Shown: positions 1 through 11,596, numbered from the stretch's first letter. The stretch is 64,000 bases of DNA from Humulus lupulus (GCF_963169125.1 NC_084802.1:35471607-35535606), one strand, 5' to 3'. Made by a program: numbers and translations. Notes: generated by a model from the sequence alone, not told the origin.

Positions 1-2337
1 CACCCTACTATTAAATGAAAATCACCATCAAAATAAAATCCTAAAGAAAGGTCAAGATCTAATTGAGATTAAACTGACTACACATTAAATTTAAATGCTC
101 TAACAGTTGTCTCTATTATCCAAGGAACTCATATATTTAGCTAGCCTCGAGACTGGTTTGAGACAATCTACCCAGAACATATATAAATTATAAAGTTATA
201 ATCAACTACATTTCATCTATTCATATGAATACTTTGTAACTTTATTGTACACATATAATGCAAAATGCAACATGGCAAAAGTAATATTTTGAATGATTAT
301 TTCAACAATTGAGATTATCAACTAATAAGTATAATTAACTACACAATATTCTTGTCATATATCTCTACTATATATATACACACACTTGCATATGCTCTTT
401 CTTATTAAAAACATCATCGAAAGCTATTCTAAACAAGGGTACCTAAAAATGATCCATCATATTAGGTGATGATATGGAATCGGAATTTAGTTTTTGTGTG
501 ATGCATTTTTTGCTTTTTCAGATTTTAAGTTTTTCACACGTTTGTTATTTCAAGACTCGGCGAAGTGTTAATGATGATGAAAATAAATGTGATGCTGAAG
601 TTAGTTGCTCCATTGTGCCTTACATGGAAAGGCCTGGGAGACAACTTGGCTGTAAGAGATCTATTGACTTAAAAGTTGTCAAGAGATTTATTTGGCTGAG
701 GAATTTCATCAAACAAGTGGAGTGCAATATATTAAACAAGCTCATTTTACATACCTCACTACAAGATAAACTAGAAAAACTAGGTGGTTCGAAGAGGCAC
801 TAAAATGGTGGAGCACCGCCGAAATCTTTGCAAAGACTTTCATCAAAACAAACAATAAAAAATACTATATAAGCACATAAATTATTCATACAAAATCTAA
901 TAGAACTTTCATCAAAGAAATGGGCTGCAAAGAATTGAAAAAAAAAACTCATTTACATACCTCAAGAAAAGCAAGCTTCAACAAACACTCGAAAAGGAGG
1001 TTCGGCTCTGTAGTTGGGGAAAAACTTCAATCGTTCAATGTCGTTGTTGTTAGGATCGGGGGTGAGGTTCAGCGCCGGAGACAGAAAAGGTTGAAGATGG
1101 GTATGGGGGAAAATCGCCGGAGACAAAGAAGATTGAAGAGGGTAGAGAGATATGAATATCAAACGTGGAAATAGAGAGAATGTGAGGGAAAAGGAAACAT
1201 ATACCATATAAATGCATAAATAAAATTATAACAATGAATTGAAATTAAAAATGACGTAAAAATAAAAAAATATATAGTAACAAACAGTATATTGGTAATT
1301 TTCCAAAAATAAACAAAGGACTACACAACAAAAAATTAACTAATTGGTTTATAATTTTTTGTCAACAAAAACTGAAGTTACATGTCTTGAAAACGAACTG
1401 GTTTATTTCTTTTTTAAACCAATATTATGTGGGAACAACTTATACGCACCAATAATAATCCATAAACGAAGTTTATTACTTGTTCACAAAAATTATAGAA
1501 TAAGTAAGAGTTTTTTTTATATATATTGTCAACAATATCGGGGTCAGCCGTCCATAAAAGTTAACTTTGCGCCTCAGCCCAGGATTGAAGTACAAATCCC
1601 ACAACTGTATAAAAAAAAGAGAGAGAGAGAGAAAACAAACCAAATAAGTTTATTTTCTAGTTTAATATAAAGAATTTTTATTATATAATGACAGAACTTG
1701 TCTTATTCCAAAAGATAACTAAATATATAATGGTAGAGAAACGAAAAAGGAAAGTAAATAAATGGGTTGTGAGAAAAACGTGGGATACAGTGATTAAGTT
1801 TCCTTTTTAATTAACCTGAAAAAAATAATATTTTGAATTAAATTGACCATGTAATTAATATATCATATAAATGTTAATAATTTTAAAAATCGTAACAAAA
1901 TAATTGAAAATGTAAACATAAATGTACCTTAAACTGTAAAAAGAAAAAAAAATGATATAATAGTGGGATAAGAATATTTTTTGTAGTAAAAAAATGTGAT
2001 TTTCCTTTCTTTCTATTTTTCGAGTAAGGGTAGTCACTATACCGCGAAACTTCTATAAATTAAAAATAAATAGGAATTTTCCCCCAACTATTATCACTTT
2101 TAAATTGTACTCCTCGGAATTTTCGCATTGTTAAATATTATTCTCAAATTATTCTTGTCATTGAGTTGTAAGATTTCCGTTCGTTTCCGTCCAACTTGGT
2201 TGTTTGAGTGATGATATAGCAATGCCACATGTATAATTTAATTAAAAAATTAATTTAAAAATATAAAATATATTTATTTAATTTTAAATATTAATTAGAA
2301 ATATGTATTAAAACAAAATTAAGATTTACAAATATGT
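1..2337. other. AT-rich flank without a recognisable gene
   Basis: Mostly AT-rich non-coding DNA. The only gene-like part is about 930-1210 read on the minus strand: a C-rich, proline/serine-rich stretch that runs into a TTGAG|GTATGT splice-donor-like site near 960. A second, similar donor-like site lies near 765, as if the segment had been partly duplicated. This could be the 5' exon of a degraded gene or captured sequence, but no domain is recognisable. About 2060-2260 reads like a common plant interspersed repeat (C-run, then TTATCACTTTTAAATTGTAC) but I could not delimit it. No LTR termini or inverted repeats were found here. Confidence 0.4.
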
Positions 2338-2342
2338 CTTTA

Positions 2343-2565
2343 TATTGAGATATTATTGAGATATTTTTTTATTGTACTGAATGTATATATGGTTAAGCGT
2401 AAGTTTAGGAATTAGATTAGAATTACAGCATTAGTTTCCTATTTTCTATTACAGCATTAGTTTCCTAATTTCTAGTTTGCTATTTTTTATTCTTTTGTAT
2501 ATATATATATATATATATATGACAAAAACATATCAATGAAAAGCAAGTTATTCACGATTTCTTCA
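2343..2565 (+). repeat. 5' LTR of the copia element
   Basis: This 223-bp LTR begins TATTGAGATA and ends TTCTTCA. It contains a direct repeat of about 26 bp starting TTACAGCATTAGTTTCCTA and a long (TA)n run just before GACAAAAACA. The 3' copy has a much shorter TA run, so that microsatellite explains most of the 11-bp length difference. The unusual TATTG start was chosen because only that boundary gives a matching target duplication (CTTTA). Confidence 0.88.
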
Positions 2566-2578
2566 TGGTACCAGAGCC
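2566..2578 (+). other. Primer binding site, initiator-Met tRNA type
   Basis: TGGTACCAGAGCC directly abuts the LTR end. It differs by one base from the usual plant TGGTATCAGAGC site complementary to the 3' end of initiator methionine tRNA. It would prime minus-strand DNA synthesis. Confidence 0.8.
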
Positions 2579-2603
2579 ACACGGCTAAGATACACATCCG
2601 GCA

Positions 2604-3019
2604 ATGGCTGACGATGACGATACAACCACTATAGCTAGCACGTCAAACACTCCTGCCTCTCTTCCTACTTTGACTGCGAAACAATGAGAGACTATAGCTA
2701 CTATGTTTGGTAATACTCATTCCTTTACCGATCGTTTACATGGTAAGTTTTCTAAGATTTCTTGGATTATTGATACCAGTGCTTCTAATCATGTGACGGG
2801 AGATGAATCATATTTGTTTGATGTTCATGATATTGCTGCATGACCCGTTGGACTCCCTGATGGCCAAAAAATAATTACTACTAAAGATGGAAGTGTAAGG
2901 CTCTTGGACAGATTGTATCTTAAAAATGTTCTTTATGTTCCTAAATTGCACTGCAACTTAATTTCGATTACACAACTCATTGATGACATGTATTGTTTTG
3001 TACAATTTGCTTCTAATAT
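2604..3019 (+). pseudogene. 5' remnant of copia polyprotein (gag deleted, protease site)
   Basis: The frame starts with ATG at 2604 (MADDDDTTT...) only 38 bases after the LTR. Within about 55 codons it reaches a copia protease-like motif, IIDTSASNHVTG, where the canonical active site is DTGAS. The gag RNA-binding region and zinc knuckle that should precede it are missing, so a deletion of about 1 kb probably fused the start of gag to protease. Stops interrupt it near 2685 and 2841. The following LKNVLYVPKLHCNLISI is a conserved copia segment. The frame is cut at 3019 by the CACTA insertion and resumes at 11597. Confidence 0.75.
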
Positions 3020-3200
3020 CACTACAAAAAATTTGGCATTTACCTACCAATTTTTTACCTACATATATTTATTAGTAGCTAAAGAATTCTTTTACCTACA
3101 ATTATATTTTCATAGCGACTATTGGTAGGGGATTCCTTAAGAAAACGTGTGGAGCTATAAAATTGATTATTACCTACCATTAGTATTGGTAGGTATTAGA
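3020..3200 (+). repeat. 5' terminal and subterminal repeats of the CACTA element
   Basis: After the terminal CACTACAAAAAAT come TACCTACCAA (3041), TACCTACA (3057 and 3093), ATTGGTAGG (3121) and an inverted pair TACCTACC/GGTAGGTA at about 3171-3195. Short motifs of this kind in direct and inverted orientation within 200-300 bp of the ends are the known binding sites of CACTA TNP1/TnpA-type proteins. An ACACGTGGCA G-box-like palindrome lies further in, near 3378-3390. Confidence 0.75.
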
Positions 3201-3529
3201 TTTACTTACGATTATTTTTTGAGGGAAATATTTTAACGATTCCCGCTTATTTTTCCCTCCCATTTTTACATAATTAAAAAAAAAATGTGATGTGGCTGCA
3301 AAAAAATGTGATGTGGCTGCTGACATGTGATGAATATGGTTACTTGTCACCAAATGAATACATGTGGGTGTATCACTACGTGACACGTGGCACTAATATA
3401 TATATATTAAAAAATAAATTATAAAATTATATAAATTAAAATTTAATTAATATTATTTTAAATTTAATCTATTTTTTATATAAACCTAAAATCTATCTAA
3501 CCCTAACATTTATCTAACTCTCACTCTCT

Positions 3530-3900
3530 CATCTGCCACCTCCCTCACTCACGATCTTCTTCTCCATTTTCGACTCCCTCCATTTTTGACTCCCTCTCAC
3601 GAGATCTCTCATCTGCCGCCTCCCTTACTCACGACCTGTTCTCTATTTTCATACTCCCTCTCAACATCTCTCTCCCATTTTCGGACCACTCTCCGAGTCG
3701 TTGCCATTTTTCTTCAAATCTCCAAGCCGCCACACTCATCCTTCGAACCCCTGAGCCGCCGCCATCGTTGTTCACTTCTCTGAGCCTCTGCCATTGTTGT
3801 TGAGTTATCTAAGTTGCCTCCATCGTTGTTGAGTTCTCTGAGCCGCCTCCATCTTTGTTGGTCAGTTCTCTTTGGGTAGTTTTTCATTTTCAAATTTGTG
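3530..3900 (+). other. Pyrimidine-rich leader of the CACTA element
   Basis: A C/T-rich stretch contains degenerate tandem copies of a unit like CTCTGAGCCGCCTCCATC-GTTGTTGAGTT (about 3720-3860). It resembles the 5' untranslated leader of a plant transcript, and the transposase start fragment lies downstream on the same strand. No coding frame of interest was seen. The role as leader is inferred. Confidence 0.4.
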
Positions 3901-4244
3901 TAATTCCTTTGTAATTACTATTGGTAATGTCTCTGATTTTTTGTTTAAAGTTTGATTTTGGTTTCTTTAGAGGCTTTGATTATTTCGAATTGGGTGGATT
4001 GGCCTAGCTTTGAGATTTTTCTGGTGGCTTTTACGTTGGATTGGTGGCTGTAAAATTTTTGGAAGTTTGGTTGTTGGTGGCTTTGAGTTTCGGACAAATT
4101 GGCTTGGTGGCTTTGAGGTATAAATCTATGATTTTTTTTTATTAAATCCCCACTGATATGAATGATTAATGATGATTCATTTTTCTGAGGCTTTGTTATT
4201 TTTGTTGTGAGGCTTTGTTATTGTTGTTCTGAGGCTTTGTGAAT

Positions 4245-4530
4245 GTTATGCTTTGAGAAAATTCTGTTTTGATGATTACTGTGTTTCGTGTGTGTTTCAG
4301 GTCTGAGTTGTTTCACTGTTATTTAGTTGTGATTTTGTTTAGAGTTTTTTAGTTATGTGTCATTGTTGTAATCTGGTTTATGTTTTCATTGTTATGCTTT
4401 GAGAAAATTATGTTTTGATGATTACTGTGTTTCAGGTTTGAGTTGTTTCACTGTTATTTAGCTGTGATTTTGTATAGAGTTTTTCAGTTATGTGTCATTA
4501 TTGTAATCTGGTTTATGTTTTCATTGTTAT
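4245..4530 (+). repeat. Tandem duplication of about 146 bp
   Basis: Two head-to-tail copies, 4245-4390 and 4391-4530, both begin GTTATGCTTTGAGAAAATT and end in TGTTTTCATT. The second copy lacks an 11-bp GTGTGTGTTTC segment present in the first. The sequence is non-coding, probably leader or intron DNA inside the CACTA element. Confidence 0.8.
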
Positions 4531-4822
4531 ATTCTGGTTCATTTTTTTTAATTGTCCTTAGTCTTTGAACTATTATTTGTGTTAGGGTTTTGTTTATGCT
4601 CAAAGAGTTATGAACTGTCACTTGCAACACTTATTTGTTTTTCAGAAATGATTTTTACCTTACTTTGTTTGCTATGTTCAAAATCTGCATCTTTTTTTGG
4701 ATGTGTCTTGATTTATATATATTTTTTTATCTGTCTTGTTTTAATTTATTTATTTTTTGGCCAATGATATTTAAAAATGATTATGATTGTTATGTTTGAT
4801 GATTATGTGGCTTCTTGTGCCC

Positions 4823-4854
<32 letters not shown>

Positions 4855-5783
4855 GTATACCAAGTCTTGTAAATGCCCTTAATAATTCATATTATATAAA
4901 TTTCTGAAATCTTTGTGATGATCAAAATGAGGATATTTTATTTGTATTAACTTACTATAATGATGTAATATTGTATTAAGTTTTGAAGAATGAGAAGTAT
5001 AAATATTCAAATTGTACAAAAGTTTGTATATTATCTTAAGTTTATTATTAAATATTTAGTAAGTTTATCTTTAATTGTCTCATGTTCCTCAAGTTTATCT
5101 TATCAATGAAATTTTTTTCCAACAAGTGATAAAAGTTAATGTACTCATATTTTTTTCTATTAAAAAAAGTCTTCATAAAGTAATCAAATAAAGCATTAAT
5201 GTTTTATAATTTTTAATTTTTTTCTCAATGATCAACTCATTTGATTTTAAAATGTAACTTTAAAACGGTAATTTTTTAAAATGTTATTGAAATTAATAAT
5301 TTATGACCCAAAAATAATTTTTTTTAAAAGCATTCATCTTTAAAAATTTCAAATAAAATAAAGCGATTTTATTAATAAATTTAATTAAAAAAAATAGTGT
5401 GCATAAGGGTAAATTTTAAATAAAAATATTTTATTAATAAAATTTAGAAATTGTTTCCCCATTTAGTAGTAACATTTTTTAATTTGTTTTATGAAATGTA
5501 AATCATAAAGTAATTTAAAATTTTTATGATAAAATTTGAATCAATAAAATAAAGAAACTTTATGGTAAAATTTAAATTAAATGATTTATTTTATGATAAA
5601 AATTAAATTAATAAGATTAAGAAAATCGCATTTGGTAATAAAATTTTATAATTTATTTCATAAAATGAAAATTATAAATTTGTGTCAACTACATAATATG
5701 TTTCATAAAATTCAAACTTGTTAACTTTTTTTTAGTTATTGTTATTAGGAGGGTGTCAAAATACCAGCAGAGTTAGATTTGTT

Positions 5784-5923
5784 ATGGATCGAAGTTGGAT
5801 AAACATACTTGATTATCACCAGAATATGTTGCTGGTATAAACGAATTTAGAAGTGTTGCAAGTGAGTCCATTAACTCTAATGGGATGGTGTTATGCCTGT
5901 GTCGGCGATGCATGAATAAACAA
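5784..5923 (+). pseudogene. CACTA TNP2 transposase fragment (N-terminal transposase-associated domain)
   Basis: The translation opens MDRSWIN and, after a one-base frameshift, continues LSPEYVAGINEFRSVASES and then a C-x-C-x2-C-type end (CLCRRCMNKQ). This matches the plant transposase-associated domain at the N terminus of CACTA TNP2 proteins, which usually reads MD-x-SWM, then SPEY-x-x-GV-x-x-F, then CPC-x-x-C-x-N. The first C-P-C is changed to C-L-C here. Only about 45 residues remain and no DDE catalytic domain was found downstream, so this is a remnant. Confidence 0.65.
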
Positions 5924-5980
5924 TCACAATTTATATATGTATTCTAATCTTTTTTTTATTTTATAAAATTGTTAGTTATC

Positions 5981-6079
5981 ATGGCACCTGGACGTCGTAC
6001 AACTCGTTCCATTGCCCATGCTCAACGAGATGGACCAGTTGATGAGTCTAATACTGCTAGGCAACAACGTTGTGCACCA
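5981..6079 (+). pseudogene. Possible start of a second CACTA ORF
   Basis: ATG at 5981 opens a basic N terminus (MAPGRRTTRSIAHAQRDG...) that ends in a poly-T run at about 6082. A short proline-rich coding-like stretch at about 10825-10880 could be its continuation on the far side of an insert. Autonomous CACTA elements encode a second DNA-binding protein (TNP1/TnpA), and the position just after the TNP2 fragment fits. The identification is inferred from position and the basic start; no diagnostic motif is visible. Confidence 0.35.
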
Positions 6080-6100
6080 ATTTTTTTTTTTTTTTTTTGT

Positions 6101-9100
6101 TATTAAAATTTTGTGTTTTTATTTTATTTAAGTGTTAAGTGTAGTGATTTATTTTATTTAAATGTTTGTTTATTTTATTTAATTGTTTGTTTGCTTTATT
6201 TAATTGTTTGTTATTTTATTTAATTGTTAGAATTGTTGGTAGCATTTTTGTGAAATTAATTGTTAAATGATATGTAATTTTTTTTTTTAAATGTGATTAT
6301 GTGAGATTTGGTTGAATGCACTAAGGTGCATTGTAGGTAGTGATGCACCCTAGTGATTAAGTATGTGCATGTGCATGGTGTGCATGCAATAGTTTTCTAC
6401 ACATTAATTTCCTTTTATTGGTTTGTTTATTTTTATTTAATTAAGGGATTTAAAAAGAAAATAAAAAGAAAGGGAAATAAAGAGGCACAAGAAAAATATT
6501 GGGAAACAAATGGTGAGAAAGGATAAAGTTGTCATTGTTGAATTCCCATAACCTTAGACCCAGCCTCAGTAAAATGGGTATAACATGGGTTGTGGATATC
6601 TGATTTAGACACAACTGGTACCGTTAGAAATATAATGAAATTATCTACATTTTTTGTGAATATTATTTTTCCTAAAATGTAACATAAACGGGTCAAAACC
6701 CAGTCCCAAGTCTCAGTACCCTAGAGTTACGAGAATAGCATTTTTTTTCTTTATTAGCCATGGACACCCAAGGAAGACAAGAGAGGAATTAGTGTGCTGT
6801 CAATTATAAAATAGATTGATTGGCTGAGTATAATTTTTAATTGAATTATATTTTGATTTAGGGAAAATAAAGGAAAATGATAATTACATTTTCCTTAGCT
6901 AGGTTTTGATGATTGAGGCATTTAAATGGAAAATAAGAAAGAGATTGAAGGCTCATTTGGCTTGGTGGCTGCCATGTGCTTAGAGAGAAGGGAGAGGGAG
7001 AGCTCGTGAGTTCTAGAGAGAGAGAGAGAGGTGGAGAAGAAGAACGTGAAGGAGAAGAGAAGGAGAAGAAAGAAGAGGCCAAGGCTAGAGATCCTAAGGT
7101 ATGGGTTAAGGTTCATAGCATTATATTTTGTCTCCTCTACATCTTGATTCTAAGCAAGGCAAAATGATGGTGATAATAGGTTTGGATTTTGTTGCAAGAA
7201 GATTGGAGGCTAGTGTTCGAAATCCCTAGGGTAAGTATTTGGGTTCATAGTGATGTTAATTTCTACCCCTTCTTGAATCTAAGATCATTTTTTTTTTCTT
7301 TTCTTCATGTGGATTTCGAAACCCTAGGCTTGAACAAGTGGTGGTCATAGTTTGGGTTATTGTCACTATTATCCTTGAGTTCTAGCAAGAGAGGTAATGG
7401 GAACATTTTTGTCTTATGGTTATTGTTTTTATCTTTGGTTTCTTGTGGTTTGGAGAATATTGTTTGAGAATGGTGATTCATTGTTTTGTTCTCCTTTGAT
7501 ATATTAGATGATTAATCTTATTGAAATGTGGTGTTGATGATATGTTGCTTAAAGATCTTTTATGATTTGATGATGGGTATGTTTTGGCTTAAAGACTCTG
7601 TGAAAATATACAAAGGTTTTAAATTGAGATCTATAAAAATGATGACGAATATCTCTTTTAAAAATAACATGAAAAGATTTTATTATTTTGGCTATGGGGA
7701 TTTCGGCCTAAAGGTGATATTCAAAAGCATGATGGTTATTTTTATTATGTTTTATGTCAATGAAAATCTTAGAAACATGATAGGTTGTTGTAAGATTTTA
7801 AAAGGATACATATTGGTTTTGTTTCTTTTAGAATACTTGCATGGTAGTAATATGACAAGAGTATATTTAGACAAGATCAAAGATGATTATTTGTTTGACT
7901 TGTGAGTATGTTTCAAGGTAGTTGATGAATTATTGTATGCTAATGGTAAATATTAAAATCATTAAAAAGGGTGTAGAAACATGCTAGGGTTTGAGTTGGA
8001 ACATTGTCATTAAATATGTATGAATTTTGTGAAATATGATGAAAAGAATTTAATTTCATGATTAAATATGCTTGCTGATTTTGTGTATAATTGGTGAGAA
8101 ATTTGCACTGAAAGAATAATTTGCATGCATAAGTAATGTCTCAAATGCTATGTTGATTTTATGAAATTAAAAGGGTATTTTAAGTGATAATAAAATGATA
8201 ATTTTACTCAAATAAATACCTACATAATTTTTATATATTTTTAGAGAAAATATGAGGTTTTTAATTCAATATGGTGATTTTAATGATAAATATGATTGCT
8301 GGAATTTTTGTAAAAAAAAATGTGAAGTGTGTTTTAATAAGAGGAATTTGATTAGTATTTGAAATAAATTAAAACCCTAAACTATGGTAATATTAAAAAT
8401 GGTATTTTTAATATAGTATGAGTGTTTATTTTAATAGTTATGATCTTTCTTTATTTTATTTTATTTTTTATGAAAAATATGATTATATTGAAAAACCAAC
8501 AAAGCAAATATAGACCAAGCTCATCCGAGCCAGAAAACAAACTTACAACTGAACAACACTCTCAAAGAAGGCTAAATCAGCTTTCTAATTTTCAACTTAG
8601 GAAGTCTAGATAGTCTATTTCTCACATAATACTTGATCAATTGAATAACATAACCAACAGACAGAGAACTAAGTTAAAAAATACAGCTGTTTCTATTCCT
8701 CCAAACCATATAAACAGCAGCTGCCAAAACTGCAGTAGCAATCTGTTGCTTCAGGCCCTTAGGCTTACCAACCATCCAAGAGCACCAATTCTCATACATG
8801 CTCGGCCAAATATCCCTACCCAGCCAGACCTCCAGTTGAGCTCTAACCTAATGAGAGAAAGGACAAGCAAAAAAGAGATGAGAGTGAGATTCCTGCTCCT
8901 CTTCACAAACCGGGCAGAGTAAAGAAGACAACTTCAGCTGTCAGTAGTGTAATTTGTCACGAGTGAGAAGATGACCAAGAGTAGCTTGCCACAAGATGAA
9001 CCTGTGTTTAGGCACAGCCAAGGAACACCAGACCACATTAGTAAATGTTACTCTATCTTTATTAAGTAACCGGTTATATAAATCTTTCAAGCAAATCTTG

Positions 9101-10805
9101 AATTTAATTCACTTGTGATTTTTAAATAAATTTAATGGTGGCTGAAAGTTTAATTTAATAAGTGTAAAATAATTATTTGATTGTCACCTATGAATTTATG
9201 TTACATAAAATTAAGTCTTAAAATAATTCAAGCAAAAATATTTTTTTCCACACTTAAAATATATATTTTTCTCACATCAATTATGTAACACAATTAATTA
9301 AAATTAAATTGATATTTTCTAAGGAAACATGGTAATCATAGGTATTTTAAATAAATTCCAAGCCTTTGTTATTTCTCTGTAATTTGAAAATAATAAATGG
9401 ATTTATCACATATATATATTTTAAATGGCTAAATAAAATTATTTTTAAAAATAATGTCTTGAGAGATTTAATCAATCTAGTAATTTTAAGAAGATAATTA
9501 ATAGTAAACAAAGCATGTTACAAGTCTATTATTTTTAAAACGATAGAAGTAAGACGCATAGAATTATCGTTTTAAATGCCACATTTACGCAACGTTCCCA
9601 CGTATGCATATTACATGCAAATTCACTTTTACGTCCAAAATAATCTCTATTATGCAACCATGTAGTTTTTATAGAAAGATCATGCATGCAATATAGGTAG
9701 AATGAGCATTATTCTTTTATGACCTTATGTGTAATTAAGCATATTTGTATGTTGTGTGTAACTCCTACCATGTGTGCATGGCCCATGCACACATGAGTTA
9801 TATGAGAGGGCAAAATAGTAATTATATGAAGCTAAGGAATGTCATTTTGATTATGGTATAGGCTCGTTGAGAAGTCATGGTTTTACTTAGCTTGGATCTG
9901 AGGTAAGGAAGTTAGATAGAATTTATGATTGTTATATTATGAATGGTAAGACTATTGTGTGAATGAAATGTTATGAATTATGAATGCCATAATGTGATGA
10001 TATGTTGGCTTGTATGAACGTTGTATGATATGAATGGATGTTAGCGTGATGAACGAGACACATCAAAATGGGTTGCTAAGGATAAAGAAGACGTAACCCG
10101 AGTTACTGATGATATGAAGACGTAACTCTATGGGCAGACGCGCCGAGGTTATTCAAGGACCAAAGACTCTTGTTTACTTCAAAGGGTGGCATGGACAAGT
10201 TAGTGGGCCATGTTCACAAGGAATCGTTTATGATTATGTTATGATGTTTGGTGATGTTTATGATTTTGTTATGATGTTTATGATATGATGGTGGCATTAT
10301 GTTGACATGGATATGTTTATGTTTATGATATTGATGCCAAATTTTATGATGATGCTATGATGTATAAAGATGAATGATAGTGTTTGTAATTTGTTGTATC
10401 TTACTTGCTTGTTGTTTGTACTTCCTTACTGGGCTTTTAACTCACCCCATTACTTTCCCTTCCAGGTAGCAAATAGGTTTCTCTGTGGCATGCGTGGTGA
10501 TGTGAGGAGTTCTGTCGTCCTGGTGTGTATGGCGTGGGGCATCCTATGGACGAGAAACGATCAACTTTAAACGCCAATTTTTAATAATGTTATGTTTAAT
10601 GGGATTTTCTTAAAATTTTCAGTGGGACTTAAACTTTTGTTTGTTTTAGAACTTTGCATAAAACTGATATTTTCTTTTTAAACTTTTGGGCCCAACTTGC
10701 ATGTTTTAATCGAGACCCCATTGAAATCTTTATAATAAGTGGCTTTCTATTATAAACCATTGAAAATGTGAATGTTTTATTAAGTGCTAGTTAAGGGCAT
10801 TTTAC
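6101..10805 (+). other. Long non-coding stretch inside CACTA, probably a degraded long LTR
   Basis: No protein-coding signal was found apart from the LINE fragment at 8490-9075. The stretch contains an AG-rich leader-like segment (6975-7090), repeated splice-donor-like AAGGTATGGG and AGGGTAAGTA sites, and near 10425-10480 a TTACTGGGC...TAACTCACCCC...CCAGGTAGC block. The long solo LTRs A-D carry a comparable block before their 3' ends (for example TTGCTGAGCC...TGGCTCACGGG...GCAGGTAAAG in B), which suggests a related long LTR. Termini and target duplications could not be set. About 6120-6240 is a tandem repeat of a TTTATTTAATTGTTTG-like unit. Confidence 0.35.
8490..9075 (-). pseudogene. 3' fragment of a plant LINE: zf-RVT zinc-binding domain
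   Basis: The minus-strand translation reads VPKHRFILWQATLGHLLTRD, then LCPVCEEEQESHSHLFFACP, then WCSWM and a C-terminal VYMVWRNRNSC. The W-x-A...L-x-TRD-x-L followed by C-x2-C...H-x2-H-x3-C is the reverse-transcriptase zinc-binding domain found at the C terminus of plant LINE ORF2 proteins. Stops interrupt it after KLHY and CPFSH. The reverse transcriptase and endonuclease are absent, as in a 5'-truncated insertion. Low-coordinate flanking T-rich DNA could be the old tail. No target duplication was found. Confidence 0.75.
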
Positions 10806-11045
10806 ACACTCGCTCTATTATTCATGTTCTACCACCTCGACCAAATGCCCCCACCACCCGCTCTACTACTCAGAGTGAAAAAGATAAATTATTATGGACA
10901 TTTTATCTTTTATGTTTGTTTGTTTGAACATTTTATAATATATGTTTATTAAATTTTATAAAAGTTGTTTTTTTTAATTAATTAAATTAATTTGTCATCT
11001 ATAAATAATTAATTTTAAATATTTTCCAAAATAATAATTCAATAC

Positions 11046-11596
11046 TACCTACCAATAAATTATAATATTGCCTACACATATTTAAGTGTAGGTAAATGTG
11101 AGAACCTAATACACAGCCACGTGGCCAAATAAGCTACTGCCATATGTAATACCTACCAATAAATTAAATTATTGCCTACACATATTTAAGTGTAGGTAAA
11201 TGTCCGAACCTAATACACTGCCACGTGGCCCAATAAGCTATTGTCATGTGCCACATCATTTGCCACATCACCTGCCATGGTGGAAGACACATCATTTTCC
11301 ATGTCATCTTTCTTTATACATAATTGCCCCGTCATGTGCCACGTGGAGTGCCACATCACTTGCCACGTATAATGCCACGTCAAACACTAGGTCAATAATG
11401 CTGACTCATTTTTTGTGGGGTCCACACGATTTTTACCTACCAATATACTAATCGTAGGTAATAATGCATTTCTCGACTAACTATTACCTACCAAAAGGTT
11501 ATTGGTCAAAATTGGTAGGTAAAGGGATTTACCTACCAACGCATCATTTTTACCCACAAATAAAATTGGTAGGTAAAGGCCGAATTTCTTGTAGTG
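11046..11596 (+). repeat. 3' subterminal repeats of the CACTA element
   Basis: A 104-bp unit beginning TACCTACCAATAAATT and containing GTGTAGGTAAATGT and GCCACGTGGCC is tandemly duplicated (11046-11149 and from 11150). It is followed by a run of TGCCAC(A/G)T motifs (11220-11390) and by alternating TACCTACC/GGTAGGTA motifs up to the terminal TTTCTTGTAGTG. These mirror the 5' subterminal repeats and are expected transposase-binding sites. GCCACGTGGC also matches a plant G-box core, so host bZIP/bHLH binding is possible. Confidence 0.75.

Larger units (their letters stand above)
3020..11596 (+). mobile_element. CACTA (En/Spm-type) DNA transposon, internally degraded
   Basis: The element starts CACTACAAAAAAT and ends ATTTCTTGTAGTG, whose reverse complement is CACTACAAGAAAT, the classical plant CACTA terminus. 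It is flanked by a 3-bp duplication TAT (3017-3019 and 11597-11599), as expected for this superfamily, and it cleanly interrupts a copia reading frame that resumes on the other side. Many copies of TACCTACCAAT in both orientations lie near both ends and should be the subterminal transposase-binding repeats. Only fragments of the two CACTA genes remain (about 5784-6079), so it is probably non-autonomous. It has absorbed a LINE fragment and a long non-coding insert. Confidence 0.88.

Noticed and set aside
474..803. 109-residue plus-strand ORF with a hydrophobic start
   Set aside because: No recognisable domain, AT-rich surroundings and overlap with the duplicated donor-like segment; it could be chance.
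7528..7905. 125-residue plus-strand ORF inside the CACTA element
   Set aside because: Low-complexity, AT-driven composition (M, I, K, F, Y rich) without a motif.
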